From the NCBI GenBank assembly GCA_021202635.1, contig JAJQCQ010000067.1:1-36316 (forward strand): a DNA stretch of 36,316 nucleotides, written 5' to 3'. The stretch is from Lachnospiraceae bacterium. Its GTDB lineage: Bacteria > Bacillota > Clostridia > Lachnospirales > Lachnospiraceae. Below are positions 6,827 through 15,052 of this stretch, piece by piece; positions within the stretch are counted from its first letter, which is position 1, and every line of letters begins with the position of its first letter. Below the pieces are notes generated by a model. It made no database searches. It worked only from the letters and a program-made list of their open reading frames with translations, and was not told the origin of the DNA. Both the position numbers and the translations under genes were made by a program.

Positions 6827-9469
6827 TCAGTCCTTCACCTGCGCCGCCAGCACTTCCTTTGCCTTCTCCAGTGCAGCTTCCACACCGGCCGGATTCTTGC
6901 CGCCGGCCTGAGCCATATTCGGACGTCCGCCGCCGCCGCCGCCGACCAGGGCCGCGATGCCTTTGATGAGGTTGCCCGCGTGGGCGCCCTTCTTCATCGC
7001 TCCATCGGTCGCCATCGCCATCAGGCTGACCTTCCCATCGGTCACGGACGCCAGCAATACCACGCCCTCGCCGATCTTCTCCCGCAGCGAATCTCCCAAC
7101 TCGCGGAGGCCATTCATGTCCACACCCTCCAGCCTTGTCGCGAGCAGCTTCACGCCCTTCACATCACATACCTGGTCAGAGACGTCGCCCAGCGCATCCT
7201 TTGCCAGCCTGCTTTTGAGGGACTCGTTCTCGCTGTTTGCCGCCTTCAGCTCGGCCTGCAAAGATACAATCTTCTCATGGACACCGGCCGGGGTGGTCTT
7301 CAGAAGCTTCGCCGCATCGGCCAGCTCCTGCTCCAGCTTTCTGTAATACGCGAACACGCCCTCGCCGGTCAGTGCCTCGATGCGGCGCACGCCGGCCGCC
7401 ACACCTGCCTCGGAAACGATCTTGAAGGTCGTGATCACGGAAGTATTTGCTACATGTGTACCGCCGCAGAGCTCCTTGGAAAAATCGCCCATCGATACCA
7501 CACGCACCTCATCGCCGTATTTCTCACCAAAGAGAGCCATCGCGCCGGTCTTCTTCGCATCCTCGATGCTCATAATATCTGTCACCACCGGGAGTGCCGC
7601 CGCGATCTCACGGTTCACCAGCTCTTCCGTCTTCGCAATCTCCTCTGCTGTCATCGCCTGGAAATGCGCAAAGTCAAAGCGCAGGCGATCCGGCGTCACG
7701 AGGGAGCCCTTCTGCTCTACATGGGAGCCGAGCACCGTCTTCAGCGCCTTCTGCAGAAGATGGGTCGCGCTGTGGTTGCGGCAGGTATTCGTCCTTCCGG
7801 CCTCATCAACCGTAAGCGTCACGAGATCGCCCGTCTTGATCATGCCCTCTGCCATATAGCCGACATGGCCGTATTTGCCGCCGAGCAGATGAATCGTATC
7901 CTCGACCACAAAGCGTCCGGCCGCGCAGGTGATCTCACCCTTGTCGCCTTCCTGGCCGCCCATGGTGCCGTAGAACGGCGTCTGCTCCGTAATCACCGTG
8001 CCACGCACGCCCTCGGTCAGTGCCTCAGTCAGCTCGGTATCGGTCGTAAGGATGGTAATCTTCGAATCGCAGGTCAGCCGGTCATAGCCGACGAACTCTG
8101 TGGTCACCGTCGCCGGGATCTGGTCATACACCGTCGCGTCCGCGCCCATATAATTGGTCGTCGCGCGGGCTGCGCGGGCCTTCTGACGCTGCTCCTGCAT
8201 GCAGGCTCCGAAGCCGTCCTCGTCAATCGTATAGCCCTTTTCTTCCAGGATCTCCTTTGTCAGATCCAGCGGGAACCCATAGGTGTCGTAAAGAACGAAG
8301 GCGTCTCTGCCTTCCAGCGTCGTCTTACCCTCCGCCGAAAGCTTCCCTTCCATATCATTCAAAATGGAGAGTCCCTGGTCGATCGTGCGGCTGAACTTCT
8401 CCTCCTCCTGGGAGAGAACCTTAAAGATAAATTCTTTTTTCTCCTCCAGCTCCGGATAACCGGCTCTGGAGCCCTCGATCACGGTCTCGGAAAGCTTCGA
8501 GAGGAAGCTGCCCTCGATGCCAAGCATCCGTCCATGGCGCGCCGCGCGGCGGATCAGACGGCGCAGCACGTAGCCGCGGCCTTCATTGGACGGCATGATA
8601 CCGTCTGAAATCATAAATGTAGAGGAACGGATATGATCCACAATCAGACGGATCGAGATATCCTTCTTCTCATCGGTCTTATAGACTGTCTTCGCGACCT
8701 CGCACACCTTATCGCGCAGTGCCTGGATGGTATTCACGTCAAATATGGAGTCCACCTCCTGCACCACAACCGCTAGACGCTCCAGCCCCATGCCGGTATC
8801 AATGTTCTTCTGCTTCAGGGTCTCGTAATTGCCATTGCCATCATTTTCAAACTGGGTAAAGACATTGTTCCAGACCTCGATGTAGCGGTCACAATCGCAG
8901 CCGACTGTGCAGGTCGGTTTTCCGCAGCCGTACTTCTCCCCCCGGTCATAGTAAATCTCCGAGCAGGGGCCGCAGGGACCTGCGCCGTGCTCCCAGAAAT
9001 TATCCTCCTTGCCGAAGCGGAAAATCTTCTCTGCCGGAATGCCGATCTGGTCGTGCCAGATGTCCCACGCCTCATCGTCGTCCAGATAGACCGACGGATA
9101 CAGGCGCTCCGGGTCAAGTCCTACCACCTCGGTCAGAAATTCCCACGACCAGCCGATCGCCTCTTTTTTGAAATAATCGCCAAAGGAAAAATTGCCAAGC
9201 ATTTCAAAAAAGGTACCGTGGCGTGCAGTCTTTCCGACATTCTCAATATCACCCGTGCGGATGCATTTCTGACAGGTCGCCACCCTCCGTCTCGGCGGAA
9301 TCTCCGCGCCTGTAAAATAAGGCTTCAAAGGCGCCATGCCCGCATTGATCAGCAGCAGACTGTTGTCATTGTGCGGTACCAGCGAAAAGCTGTTCATCAC
9401 CAGATGATCCTTGCTCTTAAAGAAATCCAGGAACATCTGTCTTAATTCATTTACTCCATATTTTTTCAC
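6827..9469 (-). CDS. alaS: Alanine--tRNA ligase
   Basis: 880 residues, full length. It charges tRNA-Ala and edits mischarged Ser/Gly. The N-terminal class II catalytic core (LINAGMAPLKPYFTG, RVATCQKCIRTGDIENVG, HGTFFEMLGNFSFGDYFK) is intact. The editing domain carries the zinc-site pieces HSATHLLQKAL and CGGTHVANT, and the C-terminal C-Ala domain ends with a glycine-rich GGGGGGRPNMAQAGG. The GTG at 9469 (MKKYGVNELRQM) is preferred: AGGAG lies 9 nt upstream, whereas the TTG at 9475 is only 3 nt from it. It has its own promoter at 9533-9561 and follows rnhA on the same strand. Confidence 0.98.
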   Translation of the reverse strand: MKKYGVNELRQMFLDFFKSKDHLVMNSFSLVPHNDNSLLLINAGMAPLKPYFTGAEIPPRRRVATCQKCIRTGDIENVGKTARHGTFFEMLGNFSFGDYFKKEAIGWSWEFLTEVVGLDPERLYPSVYLDDDEAWDIWHDQIGIPAEKIFRFGKEDNFWEHGAGPCGPCSEIYYDRGEKYGCGKPTCTVGCDCDRYIEVWNNVFTQFENDGNGNYETLKQKNIDTGMGLERLAVVVQEVDSIFDVNTIQALRDKVCEVAKTVYKTDEKKDISIRLIVDHIRSSTFMISDGIMPSNEGRGYVLRRLIRRAARHGRMLGIEGSFLSKLSETVIEGSRAGYPELEEKKEFIFKVLSQEEEKFSRTIDQGLSILNDMEGKLSAEGKTTLEGRDAFVLYDTYGFPLDLTKEILEEKGYTIDEDGFGACMQEQRQKARAARATTNYMGADATVYDQIPATVTTEFVGYDRLTCDSKITILTTDTELTEALTEGVRGTVITEQTPFYGTMGGQEGDKGEITCAAGRFVVEDTIHLLGGKYGHVGYMAEGMIKTGDLVTLTVDEAGRTNTCRNHSATHLLQKALKTVLGSHVEQKGSLVTPDRLRFDFAHFQAMTAEEIAKTEELVNREIAAALPVVTDIMSIEDAKKTGAMALFGEKYGDEVRVVSMGDFSKELCGGTHVANTSVITTFKIVSEAGVAAGVRRIEALTGEGVFAYYRKLEQELADAAKLLKTTPAGVHEKIVSLQAELKAANSENESLKSRLAKDALGDVSDQVCDVKGVKLLATRLEGVDMNGLRELGDSLREKIGEGVVLLASVTDGKVSLMAMATDGAMKKGAHAGNLIKGIAALVGGGGGGRPNMAQAGGKNPAGVEAALEKAKEVLAAQVKD

Positions 9470-9532
9470 AACCAAGTACTCCTTTTTCTTTTGATCGTAC
9501 CAAAACCGATAGCAATCCGTTTTCCGGAACCA

Positions 9533-9561
9533 ATGATATCACAGTGTTTTGGCCATTTCAA
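9533..9561 (-). promoter_or_regulatory. alaS promoter
   Basis: Minus strand: TTGAAA (9556-9561), 17-bp spacer, TATCAT (9533-9538), about 64 bp upstream of the GTG start. No T-box leader is present between promoter and start. Confidence 0.75.
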
Positions 9562-9602
9562 CAGGAAATCTGCCATCCGCTGCGTAAAAACCATTGAAAA
9601 AC

Positions 9603-10097
9603 TCACAGTTCGCTGATCACATCCTCCGCCAGGTCCTCCCCATCCGCGGCGCCCGTCGCCAACTGGTCGCAGCGCTCATTTTCCGGGTGTCCATTGTGTC
9701 CTCTGACCCAGTTCCAGGTGATCTGATGCGGCTTTGCCGCAGCCAGCAGCCGTTTCCAGAGGTCGACATTTTTGACCGGCTCGCTTTTGCCGCTTTTGCG
9801 GTCCTTCCGCTGCCAGTTGTTCCGCAGCCAGGCATCGAGCCAGTGCTGATTGAACGCGTTGACCAGATACTGGGAATCCGAATACAGGTCTACCTCGCAG
9901 GGGCGGTTCAGCGCCTCCAGCCCTACGATCGCGGCCATCAGCTCCATGCGGTTGTTTGTCGTTTTCTGATACCCCTGCGCATACTCCCGCTCATGAAGCC
10001 TGCCGCTGGGGTCCGTATACTGCAGGATCACCCCGTATCCGCCCGGCCCGTCCGGATTTCCGCGCGCGGCGCCGTCTGTATAAATTTTTACGTACAT
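9603..10097 (-). CDS. rnhA: Ribonuclease HI
   Basis: 164 residues. It cuts the RNA strand of RNA:DNA hybrids. The four acidic catalytic residues are visible in [15 protein letters not shown] (Asp), [12 protein letters not shown] (Glu), [13 protein letters not shown] (Asp) and NERCDQLA (Asp), with the catalytic His in [10 protein letters not shown]. The basic handle segment ([20 protein letters not shown]) typical of the E. coli type is present. The ATG overlaps the stop of the upstream dehydrogenase gene as TAATG, suggesting translational coupling. Confidence 0.95.
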   Translation of the reverse strand: MYVKIYTDGAARGNPDGPGGYGVILQYTDPSGRLHEREYAQGYQKTTNNRMELMAAIVGLEALNRPCEVDLYSDSQYLVNAFNQHWLDAWLRNNWQRKDRKSGKSEPVKNVDLWKRLLAAAKPHQITWNWVRGHNGHPENERCDQLATGAADGEDLAEDVISEL

Positions 10098-10630
10098 TAC
10101 TGATCGCCCTCGCCTTCCGCCAGCCGGTGCGCCCCGGTTTCGTCGTCCGTTCCATCGGACGGCGGCGCCTGGGTGAGCAGCGCGCGAATCTGCGCCGCAA
10201 CACGCCTGGCGCGGGCCGCATCCTGTCCGCTGGAGCTCACACCGGCCACAACTGTCTCATCATAGGCAAGCACCGGAAAATAAAAATCACATCTGGTCTT
10301 ATCATTACAGACATTCACAGGAATCCCTGCTTCTTTACACGCGGTATAGATGGCCTGGTTCAGCCTGCGGTCATTCGTCGCCGCGATCACAAGGGCCGCG
10401 CCCAGGATATCCTCCTTCTCAAACCGTTTGCGCCAGATCTCGATCCGTCCGGCCGCCTCCAGATCCCGCAGCTCCGGGTTTACCTCCGGCGCGATCACCA
10501 CCAGGCGGCCGGCAAAATCCGCCAGAGCACGGATCCGCCGCTTGGCAATAGTACCGGCCCCCACGACCACGATTTTCTCTTCCGAAAGATCCACAAAGAT
10601 CGGAAAGTATTTTTTTCTCTTTTTTTCCAT
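10097..10630 (-). CDS. Precorrin-2 dehydrogenase/sirohydrochlorin ferrochelatase family protein (CysG N-terminal type)
   Basis: 177 residues. Members oxidise precorrin-2 to sirohydrochlorin with NAD and may insert iron to make siroheme. The N-terminal Rossmann site is [16 protein letters not shown] (about residues 20-35), and [28 protein letters not shown] is the typical second block. The C-terminal helices are short and it lacks the methyltransferase half of CysG. The start at 10630 has AGGTGA upstream; the ATG at 10657 would add nine unlikely residues. No other tetrapyrrole genes are nearby: its neighbours are DAHP synthase and rnhA. B. subtilis YlnF and yeast Met8 are functional models. 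Confidence 0.85.
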   Translation of the reverse strand: MEKKRKKYFPIFVDLSEEKIVVVGAGTIAKRRIRALADFAGRLVVIAPEVNPELRDLEAAGRIEIWRKRFEKEDILGAALVIAATNDRRLNQAIYTACKEAGIPVNVCNDKTRCDFYFPVLAYDETVVAGVSSSGQDAARARRVAAQIRALLTQAPPSDGTDDETGAHRLAEGEGDQ

Positions 10631-10672
10631 GTATTCACCTGCCCGTCCCGTCAGCATTCACTACTTTACAGA

Positions 10673-11707
10673 TCAACATTTTTTGTAAATCTCATAGATC
10701 AGCTTTTCTGATTTTTCCCAGCCAAGACAGGGATCGGTAATCGATTTTCCGTATATGTGCGGCTCAGAGCCGATTTTCTGCGCGCCGTCCTCGATGTAGC
10801 TCTCAATCATAAAGCCCTTGATCATCGTACGCAGCTCCGGCGAATAGCTGCGGCTGTGAAGCACCTCTTCGACAATCCGGATCTGTTCAAGGTATTTTTT
10901 GCCGGAATTGGAGTGGTTCGTGTCCACCACTACCGCCGGGTTCGCCAGATCGCGTTCCTCGTACATCTCATGCAGCAGCTTCAGGTCTTCGTAATGATAA
11001 TTCGGGATCGTGCCTCCGTGCTTATTTGTCGCGCCGCGCAGCACCACATGCGCCAGCGGATTCCCGGTCGTGTTGACCTCCCAGCCGCGGTAAATAAATG
11101 TGTGCTTCGCCTGCGCCGCCACCACAGAGTTCAGCAGGACGGAAAGATCGCCGCTGGTCGGGTTCTTCATCCCGGCCGGCACATCCATGCCGCTGACTGT
11201 CATCCGGTGATGCTGATCCTCAACGGAGCGGGCGCCGATCGCCACATAAGAAAGCAGGTCGTCCAGATAGCGGTAATTCTCCGGGTAGAGCATCTCATCC
11301 GCGGAAGTCAGTCCGGTCTCCTCGATCACACGGGTGTGGAGAGAACGCACCGCCACCAGTCCGGCAAATACATCGGGCTGCTTCTCCGGATCCGGCTGGT
11401 GAATCATCCCCTTGTACCCCTCTCCTGTCGTACGGGGTTTGTTCGTATAAATACGCGGAATCAGGATCAGGCGGTCACCTACCCGATCCTGTACCTTAGC
11501 CAGCCGATGGACGTAATCCAGCACCGGCTCCGGGGCATCCGCAGAGCACGGCCCGATGATGACCAGAAACTTATCTGACTTTCCTGTGATGACATCCCGA
11601 ATCTCAGCGTCACGCTGCTTCTTTACTTCAACCACCTTCTCCGGAAGAGGGTATTCTTTTTTCACCTCAGCCGGAATCAGAAGTTTTTTCACAAAATTCA
11701 TAGACAT
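10673..11707 (-). CDS. 3-deoxy-7-phosphoheptulonate synthase (DAHP synthase, class I AroF/G/H type)
   Basis: 344 residues. It joins phosphoenolpyruvate and erythrose-4-phosphate in the first step of aromatic amino acid synthesis. The motifs are complete: IGPCSAD near the N-terminus, RIYTNKPRTTGEGYKG, IGARSVEDQHHR, GATNKHGGT and DTNHSNSGKK, with metal ligands Cys, His, Glu and Asp in these blocks. The E. coli-like long form carries allosteric elements, but which aromatic amino acid inhibits it cannot be read. The start has GAGG 9 nt upstream. It heads a three-gene run with the siroheme-type dehydrogenase and rnhA, with its promoter at 11764-11792. Confidence 0.95.
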   Translation of the reverse strand: MSMNFVKKLLIPAEVKKEYPLPEKVVEVKKQRDAEIRDVITGKSDKFLVIIGPCSADAPEPVLDYVHRLAKVQDRVGDRLILIPRIYTNKPRTTGEGYKGMIHQPDPEKQPDVFAGLVAVRSLHTRVIEETGLTSADEMLYPENYRYLDDLLSYVAIGARSVEDQHHRMTVSGMDVPAGMKNPTSGDLSVLLNSVVAAQAKHTFIYRGWEVNTTGNPLAHVVLRGATNKHGGTIPNYHYEDLKLLHEMYEERDLANPAVVVDTNHSNSGKKYLEQIRIVEEVLHSRSYSPELRTMIKGFMIESYIEDGAQKIGSEPHIYGKSITDPCLGWEKSEKLIYEIYKKC

Positions 11708-11731
11708 AGCTGTTTACCTCTAACTATATTT

Positions 11732-11792
11732 GCGTGCAGAGCACGCAGCATTAACCGCTAGACAGTATAATATAATTTTTTCAAAAAGTCGA
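11732..11792 (-). promoter_or_regulatory. DAHP synthase promoter and leader hairpin
   Basis: Minus strand: TCGACT (11787-11792), 17-bp spacer, TATACT (11764-11769). The leader contains a small perfect GCGTGC/GCACGC hairpin (11732-11746). A 16-codon reading frame in the leader has no run of aromatic codons, so classical attenuation is not supported. Confidence 0.55.
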
Positions 11793-11822
11793 TATGATTT
11801 TTACAGTGGAGTTCAATTAAGG

Positions 11823-11850
11823 TTGTGGTTTTTAAAAAAAGTGGTATAAT
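11823..11850 (+). promoter_or_regulatory. pgsA promoter
   Basis: Plus strand: TTGTGG (11823-11828), 16-bp spacer, perfect TATAAT (11845-11850) preceded by TGG as an extended -10. The pgsA start is about 170 nt downstream of the expected transcription start. Confidence 0.75.
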
Positions 11851-11856
11851 AGTGTG

Positions 11857-12028
11857 ACTCGAAGTAATATGCGTGTTACTGCTCACCACCCGGCCACACA
11901 CCTGCGGCGTGGTCTGAGCCAAAAACGCAGGGAAAGCATTTGCGCCGCCTGCGGCAAACCAAAGAGCTGCACGCGGCGCATAAGGGAGAGAATCATGAGG
12001 GCAATAGACGAAAAGGAAGGATTTTTTC
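11857..12028 (+). other. Long, probably structured pgsA leader with a short upstream reading frame
   Basis: Three stems can be drawn: AGTAA/TTACT (11863-11880); GCTCA-CCAC/GTGG-(TC)-TGAGC (11881-11919) extended by CCG/CGG inside; and TGCGCCGC/GCGGCGCA (11941-11980). After them GGGAG precedes an ATG at 11995 that opens a 16-codon frame ending inside the pgsA start region (stop 12043-12045). I could not match it to a known riboswitch. The reading frame also stays open back to 11854, so a small protein cannot be excluded. Confidence 0.45.
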
Positions 12029-12595
12029 ATGAACCAAACCAATGACAGAACCGCCTCCGGGGAGGACCGGATTTTCACAATACCTAATGCCATGTCGATG
12101 TTCCGCATTCTGCTGATTCCGGTCATTGTCTGGCTATACGTTGGAAAACAGCAATATCTGTACGCTTTTCTGGGCCTTTTGCTGTCCGGAGCGACGGATC
12201 TTCTGGACGGGTGGGTTGCCCGCGGATTTCATATGGTCAGCAAGCTGGGAAAGGTGCTGGACCCGATCGCGGACAAGCTGACACAGGTCTCTCTGCTGAT
12301 CTGTATCATGCTGGAGCGGCGCCGTGTGACCATTCTGGTCGTTCTTATGTTTGTAAAAGAATTTATCATGGCCATCACCGGTCTGAAGGTTCTCAAAAAA
12401 ACCGGCGAACCCTACAGCGCCAAATGGCATGGAAAGATCAACACGTTTCTGCTGGATTTCACCGTAATACTGCACGTGCTCTGGCGGGAGATGCCCGTAT
12501 GGCTGTCAACCGTTCTGATCGTCGTGTGCGCCGGCTTCATGATCTTTTCCCTGATCGAATACTGGATTCAGAACCGAAAGCTGAGTCAGGGCTGA
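12029..12595 (+). CDS. pgsA: CDP-diacylglycerol--glycerol-3-phosphate 3-phosphatidyltransferase
   Basis: 188 residues, normal length. It makes phosphatidylglycerophosphate, the first committed step to phosphatidylglycerol and cardiolipin, in the membrane. The CDP-alcohol phosphotransferase signature DGxxARxxxxxxxxGxxxDxxxD is intact (DGWVARGFHMVSKLGKVLDP followed by IADK, about residues 60-83). Hydrophobic segments surround it and a pair lies near the C-terminus. The N-terminus FTIPNAMSMFRILLIPVIVW is typical. An AAGGAAGGA site lies 7 nt upstream of the start. It is one of only two plus-strand genes here. Its stop sits in a GAGTCAGG/CCTGACTC hairpin (12583-12619), followed by the strong terminator shared with loaP. 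Confidence 0.95.
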   Translation: MNQTNDRTASGEDRIFTIPNAMSMFRILLIPVIVWLYVGKQQYLYAFLGLLLSGATDLLDGWVARGFHMVSKLGKVLDPIADKLTQVSLLICIMLERRRVTILVVLMFVKEFIMAITGLKVLKKTGEPYSAKWHGKINTFLLDFTVILHVLWREMPVWLSTVLIVVCAGFMIFSLIEYWIQNRKLSQG

Positions 12596-12623
12596 ACCGG
12601 CAGGTTCTTTGCCTGACTCTGTT

Positions 12624-12668
12624 AAAAATCGAGCAGGAGACGGCTTTCCGATCTCCTGCTCGATTTTT
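12624..12668. terminator. Bidirectional terminator between pgsA and loaP
   Basis: A perfect 17-bp inverted repeat (12624-12640 with 12652-12668), a GC core flanked by five A's on one side and five T's on the other, with an 11-nt loop. It serves pgsA on the plus strand and loaP on the minus strand, ending 7 bp from the loaP stop. Confidence 0.92.
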
Positions 12669-12674
12669 ATGCCC

Positions 12675-13250
12675 TTATTCTGCTGCTTTCTCTTTCGCTT
12701 TCTTTTCCGGATGTTCACGTGGTTCTGTTTTTTCTTCTTTCTCCACTTTTTCCATCTTTACCTCAAGTCCCAGGCAGATCCTCTGCATGCGCCCAAACAT
12801 CTCAAGCTCCAGATAGGCTCTCCGCTTGTGATAATCAATCTTCTGAATCAATGCCTCTTTGCCAATCAGCGGACCGGACAGAATCCTTACCTGATTTCCC
12901 TCGAGAATGCCCTTCGAAATCTCCACGATCTGCTTCTCACCGCCGAATTTCTGCATGAAAAGAACTTCTTCTTCGGTAAGCGGCACAATCTCGTCCCCTG
13001 TTCCGAGAATTTTGGTCATCCCCTGGACCCGCTTCAGCCGAAACCGCAGCTCATCGAGTTCATCCGTAACCATAAAAATATAGCCTGGAAACAAGACCTT
13101 CTTCAGCAGATTCCATTTTCCGTGAAGCTTTCTCTGCTCTTCATAGTATGGGATAAAACATTGCTGCAGCACACTCTTAGGGATCAGTGTTTCACACTGT
13201 GTTCGTATTTTCTCTTCTGAGCCAGTCTGAACCTGCATTACATACCACAA
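12675..13250 (-). CDS. loaP: NusG-family transcription antiterminator, LoaP type
   Basis: About 191 residues. NusG paralogues bind RNA polymerase and let it pass terminators; LoaP members control long operons in Firmicutes. The NGN domain runs from WYVMQVQTGSEEKI through VLFPGYIFMV (about residues 1-105), with KRVQGMTKILGTG typical of the LoaP/UpxY-like group. The KOW domain (EGNQVRILSGPLIGKEALIQKID) follows, then a Lys/Glu-rich tail of about 30 residues. The TTG at 13250 is the best start: GGAGG lies 8 nt upstream, and starting at the ATG at 13268 would put that site inside the gene. It has its own promoter and a terminator right after its stop, so it is not the leader gene of a long operon. 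A housekeeping NusG is unlikely given the sequence type. Confidence 0.82.
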   Translation of the reverse strand: MWYVMQVQTGSEEKIRTQCETLIPKSVLQQCFIPYYEEQRKLHGKWNLLKKVLFPGYIFMVTDELDELRFRLKRVQGMTKILGTGDEIVPLTEEEVLFMQKFGGEKQIVEISKGILEGNQVRILSGPLIGKEALIQKIDYHKRRAYLELEMFGRMQRICLGLEVKMEKVEKEEKTEPREHPEKKAKEKAAE

Positions 13251-13301
13251 TAATCTCTCCTCCAACATTTATAATCCATTTGATCATTCAACAATAACGC
13301 C

Positions 13302-13330
13302 ATCATACCTTATTTTCCCCATAAATTCAA
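13302..13330 (-). promoter_or_regulatory. loaP promoter
   Basis: Minus strand: TTGAAT (13325-13330), 17-bp spacer, TATGAT (13302-13307), about 50 bp upstream of the TTG start. Confidence 0.65.
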
Positions 13331-13373
13331 TCAATTTTCTCAATTCGTGCAATTTTGTCACAATCCGTGTTGC

Positions 13374-13411
13374 AAAAAGATCCCTGGCTGTATTTTTCCA
13401 GGGATCTTTCT
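13374..13411 (-). terminator. Terminator of the amino-acid transporter operon
   Basis: Minus strand: AGATCCCTGG/CCAGGGATCT 10-bp stem, 10-nt loop, then TTTTT. It lies about 90 bp beyond the stop of the cytidylate-kinase-like gene. Confidence 0.85.
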
Positions 13412-13500
13412 TCTAAGCTGCTTCTGATTTCCTTTTTTTTCGGGTAAATCTGTTCTTTTTCCTGCGGATTTTTCAGAGGTTTGTAATCAATCTGCCGATA

Positions 13501-14097
13501 TTACTCCGGCAGAGCCTTCAGCGCCTGCGCGATCAGCCCCGCTGTACCTTCCACGCCGAAGCGGGAGCTGTCTATCATCAGGTCACAGCAGTCCCGCGGG
13601 GAACGGATATCCGGACAATACTTCCGCTGATAATAGGTGCGCGCCATGTCGACCTCCCGTATCATGCGGCGCGCGGTCTTCTCGTCCATCATCAGCGTAT
13701 CCACACAGTTTTTCAGACGCGCTTCGTACGGCGCGTAAATGTATACGCTCAGATGGTGCGGAAAGTCCCGCAGGATATAATCGCTGCAGCGCCCCACAAT
13801 GATACAGGAACCTTTGTTGGCCGCATCCAGGATAATGTTTTTTTCCGTCTCAAATATTTCATCATTGATATTGTAGGTCGTCAAACTCATCCGGTCTTTT
13901 TTTCGCAGGAAAAAGGAGCTTTTCGCCGTCTCTTCCTCATCGCTGACCAGCGAGATGGGATGCCCGGTCCGTTTTGCCGCAGCCTCCACGATATCTCTGT
14001 CCCAGAATTCCACGCCCAGCTTTTCCGACAGGGTCTGCGCCACCGTGCGGCCAAGAGAAGCAAATTCCCGTGAAATCGTAATCACAAACTGTTCCAT
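13501..14097 (-). CDS. Cytidylate kinase-like family protein
   Basis: 198 residues, a P-loop kinase of the Cytidylate_kin_2 type. The N-terminus FVITISREFASLGRTVA occupies the place where relatives carry REYGSGGR; the glycine-rich loop is changed to ASLG, so nucleotide binding may be altered. Other family blocks are present: FWDRDIVEAAA, SCIIVGRCSDYIL and VYIYAPYEARL, the Arg-rich lid around RMIREVDMARTYYQRKY, and the CCDLMIDSSRFG end. The true substrate of this family is not established and is probably not CMP. The start has GGAGG upstream. It is the last gene of the amino-acid transporter operon, 100 bp after the second permease, and is followed by a terminator. Confidence 0.8.
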   Translation of the reverse strand: MEQFVITISREFASLGRTVAQTLSEKLGVEFWDRDIVEAAAKRTGHPISLVSDEEETAKSSFFLRKKDRMSLTTYNINDEIFETEKNIILDAANKGSCIIVGRCSDYILRDFPHHLSVYIYAPYEARLKNCVDTLMMDEKTARRMIREVDMARTYYQRKYCPDIRSPRDCCDLMIDSSRFGVEGTAGLIAQALKALPE

Positions 14098-14196
14098 CGT
14101 CCTTCCTCCTGTTTCTCAGCTCGTAGCTGTTCCATACCTTCCTGGTTCCATCGCTACAAGCCACACCCTGAATTCGCTGCCGTGCAGCTTCTGCTT

Positions 14197-14979
14197 TTAT
14201 CTCGCCGCCACGACATCCGCCGGGCGCTTCGCGCCCTCTTTCATGCGTTTCTGCATATGTCTGACGACACAGGACAGAGTAAAGTTTATCACAAAATAGA
14301 TCAAACAGGCAAACCCAAATAACACAAATACGTCAGAAACATTAATTACTCCTGTGCCATTGTAGCGGTTCGCGGAGCTCATGATCTGCTTGGTACGGGC
14401 CATCAGCTCAATGACCGCCACGTTTGCCAGATACGAGGAGTCCTTGATCGTGGTGATGACCTGCGACAGCAGGGTCGGAATTATATTCCGGTAGGCCTGC
14501 GGAAGAATGATATAAATCATGACCTGCACGGTATTAAAGCCCTGGGAATATCCCGCCTCAAACTGCCCCTGTGCCACGGAATTCAGACCGCCGCGCACGA
14601 TTTCCGCTATGACAGAAGAGGTAAACAGAATCAGCGCCACCGCTCCCTTAAAGAGCAGCTTCACGTCCGCTGCCGAATTCAGGCCAAACATCTTCCGATT
14701 CAGAAAAAACGGAGTCGGACAGAATACCAGGCAGATAAAAATCCACAGAAGCAGCGGGGTATTTCGAAAGACTTCAATATAGACCGTCGCAATGATCCGG
14801 AAAATGCGTGTCCTGCCGGAATTGCAGTAATTGCGCACCAGAGCCAGGACCGAACCAATCAGAATACCGAACCCGACCGCTATCACGGAAATAATCAGGG
14901 TAAAGACGACTCCCCTCATCAGGTACTGCAGAATCGCAGTATTTTGCAGCATCGAAAGACTTGCTTTTAAATTACTCAT
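14197..14979 (-). CDS. Amino acid ABC transporter permease (HisM/GlnP type)
   Basis: 260 residues with five or six hydrophobic segments (about 12-40, 70-90, 105-130, 155-200, 215-240). The coupling-helix signature follows GGLNSVAQGQFEAGYSQGFN and ends in ILPQAYRNIIPTLLSQ, as in polar amino acid permeases of the His/Glu/Gln group. The N-terminal GVVFTLIISVIAVGFGILIGSVLA block is characteristic. It pairs with the permease just upstream (15053-15781), probably as a heterodimer. The start has a weak GGGAA-type site. Confidence 0.92.
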   Translation of the reverse strand: MSNLKASLSMLQNTAILQYLMRGVVFTLIISVIAVGFGILIGSVLALVRNYCNSGRTRIFRIIATVYIEVFRNTPLLLWIFICLVFCPTPFFLNRKMFGLNSAADVKLLFKGAVALILFTSSVIAEIVRGGLNSVAQGQFEAGYSQGFNTVQVMIYIILPQAYRNIIPTLLSQVITTIKDSSYLANVAVIELMARTKQIMSSANRYNGTGVINVSDVFVLFGFACLIYFVINFTLSCVVRHMQKRMKEGAKRPADVVAAR

Positions 14980-15052
14980 GCGTTTTCCATTCCCTTCCCC
15001 AGGCGTATCCCCGCTTTACCAGTAAACCAGGGATACAAGCATACGATTCGGA

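Noticed and set aside
6806-8608. 600-codon plus-strand frame
   Set aside because: Antisense to alaS; a by-product of GC-rich codon use. It has no recognisable domain.
11917-11980. c-di-GMP or other riboswitch in the pgsA leader
   Set aside because: A few motif-like words (CGCAGGGAAAGC, GGCAAACC) occur, but the required stems and order of the known classes are not met.
11854-12045. 63-residue plus-strand protein with a CxxC motif ahead of pgsA
   Set aside because: No ribosome site at its start and it covers the folded leader. Kept only as an alternative in the leader entry.
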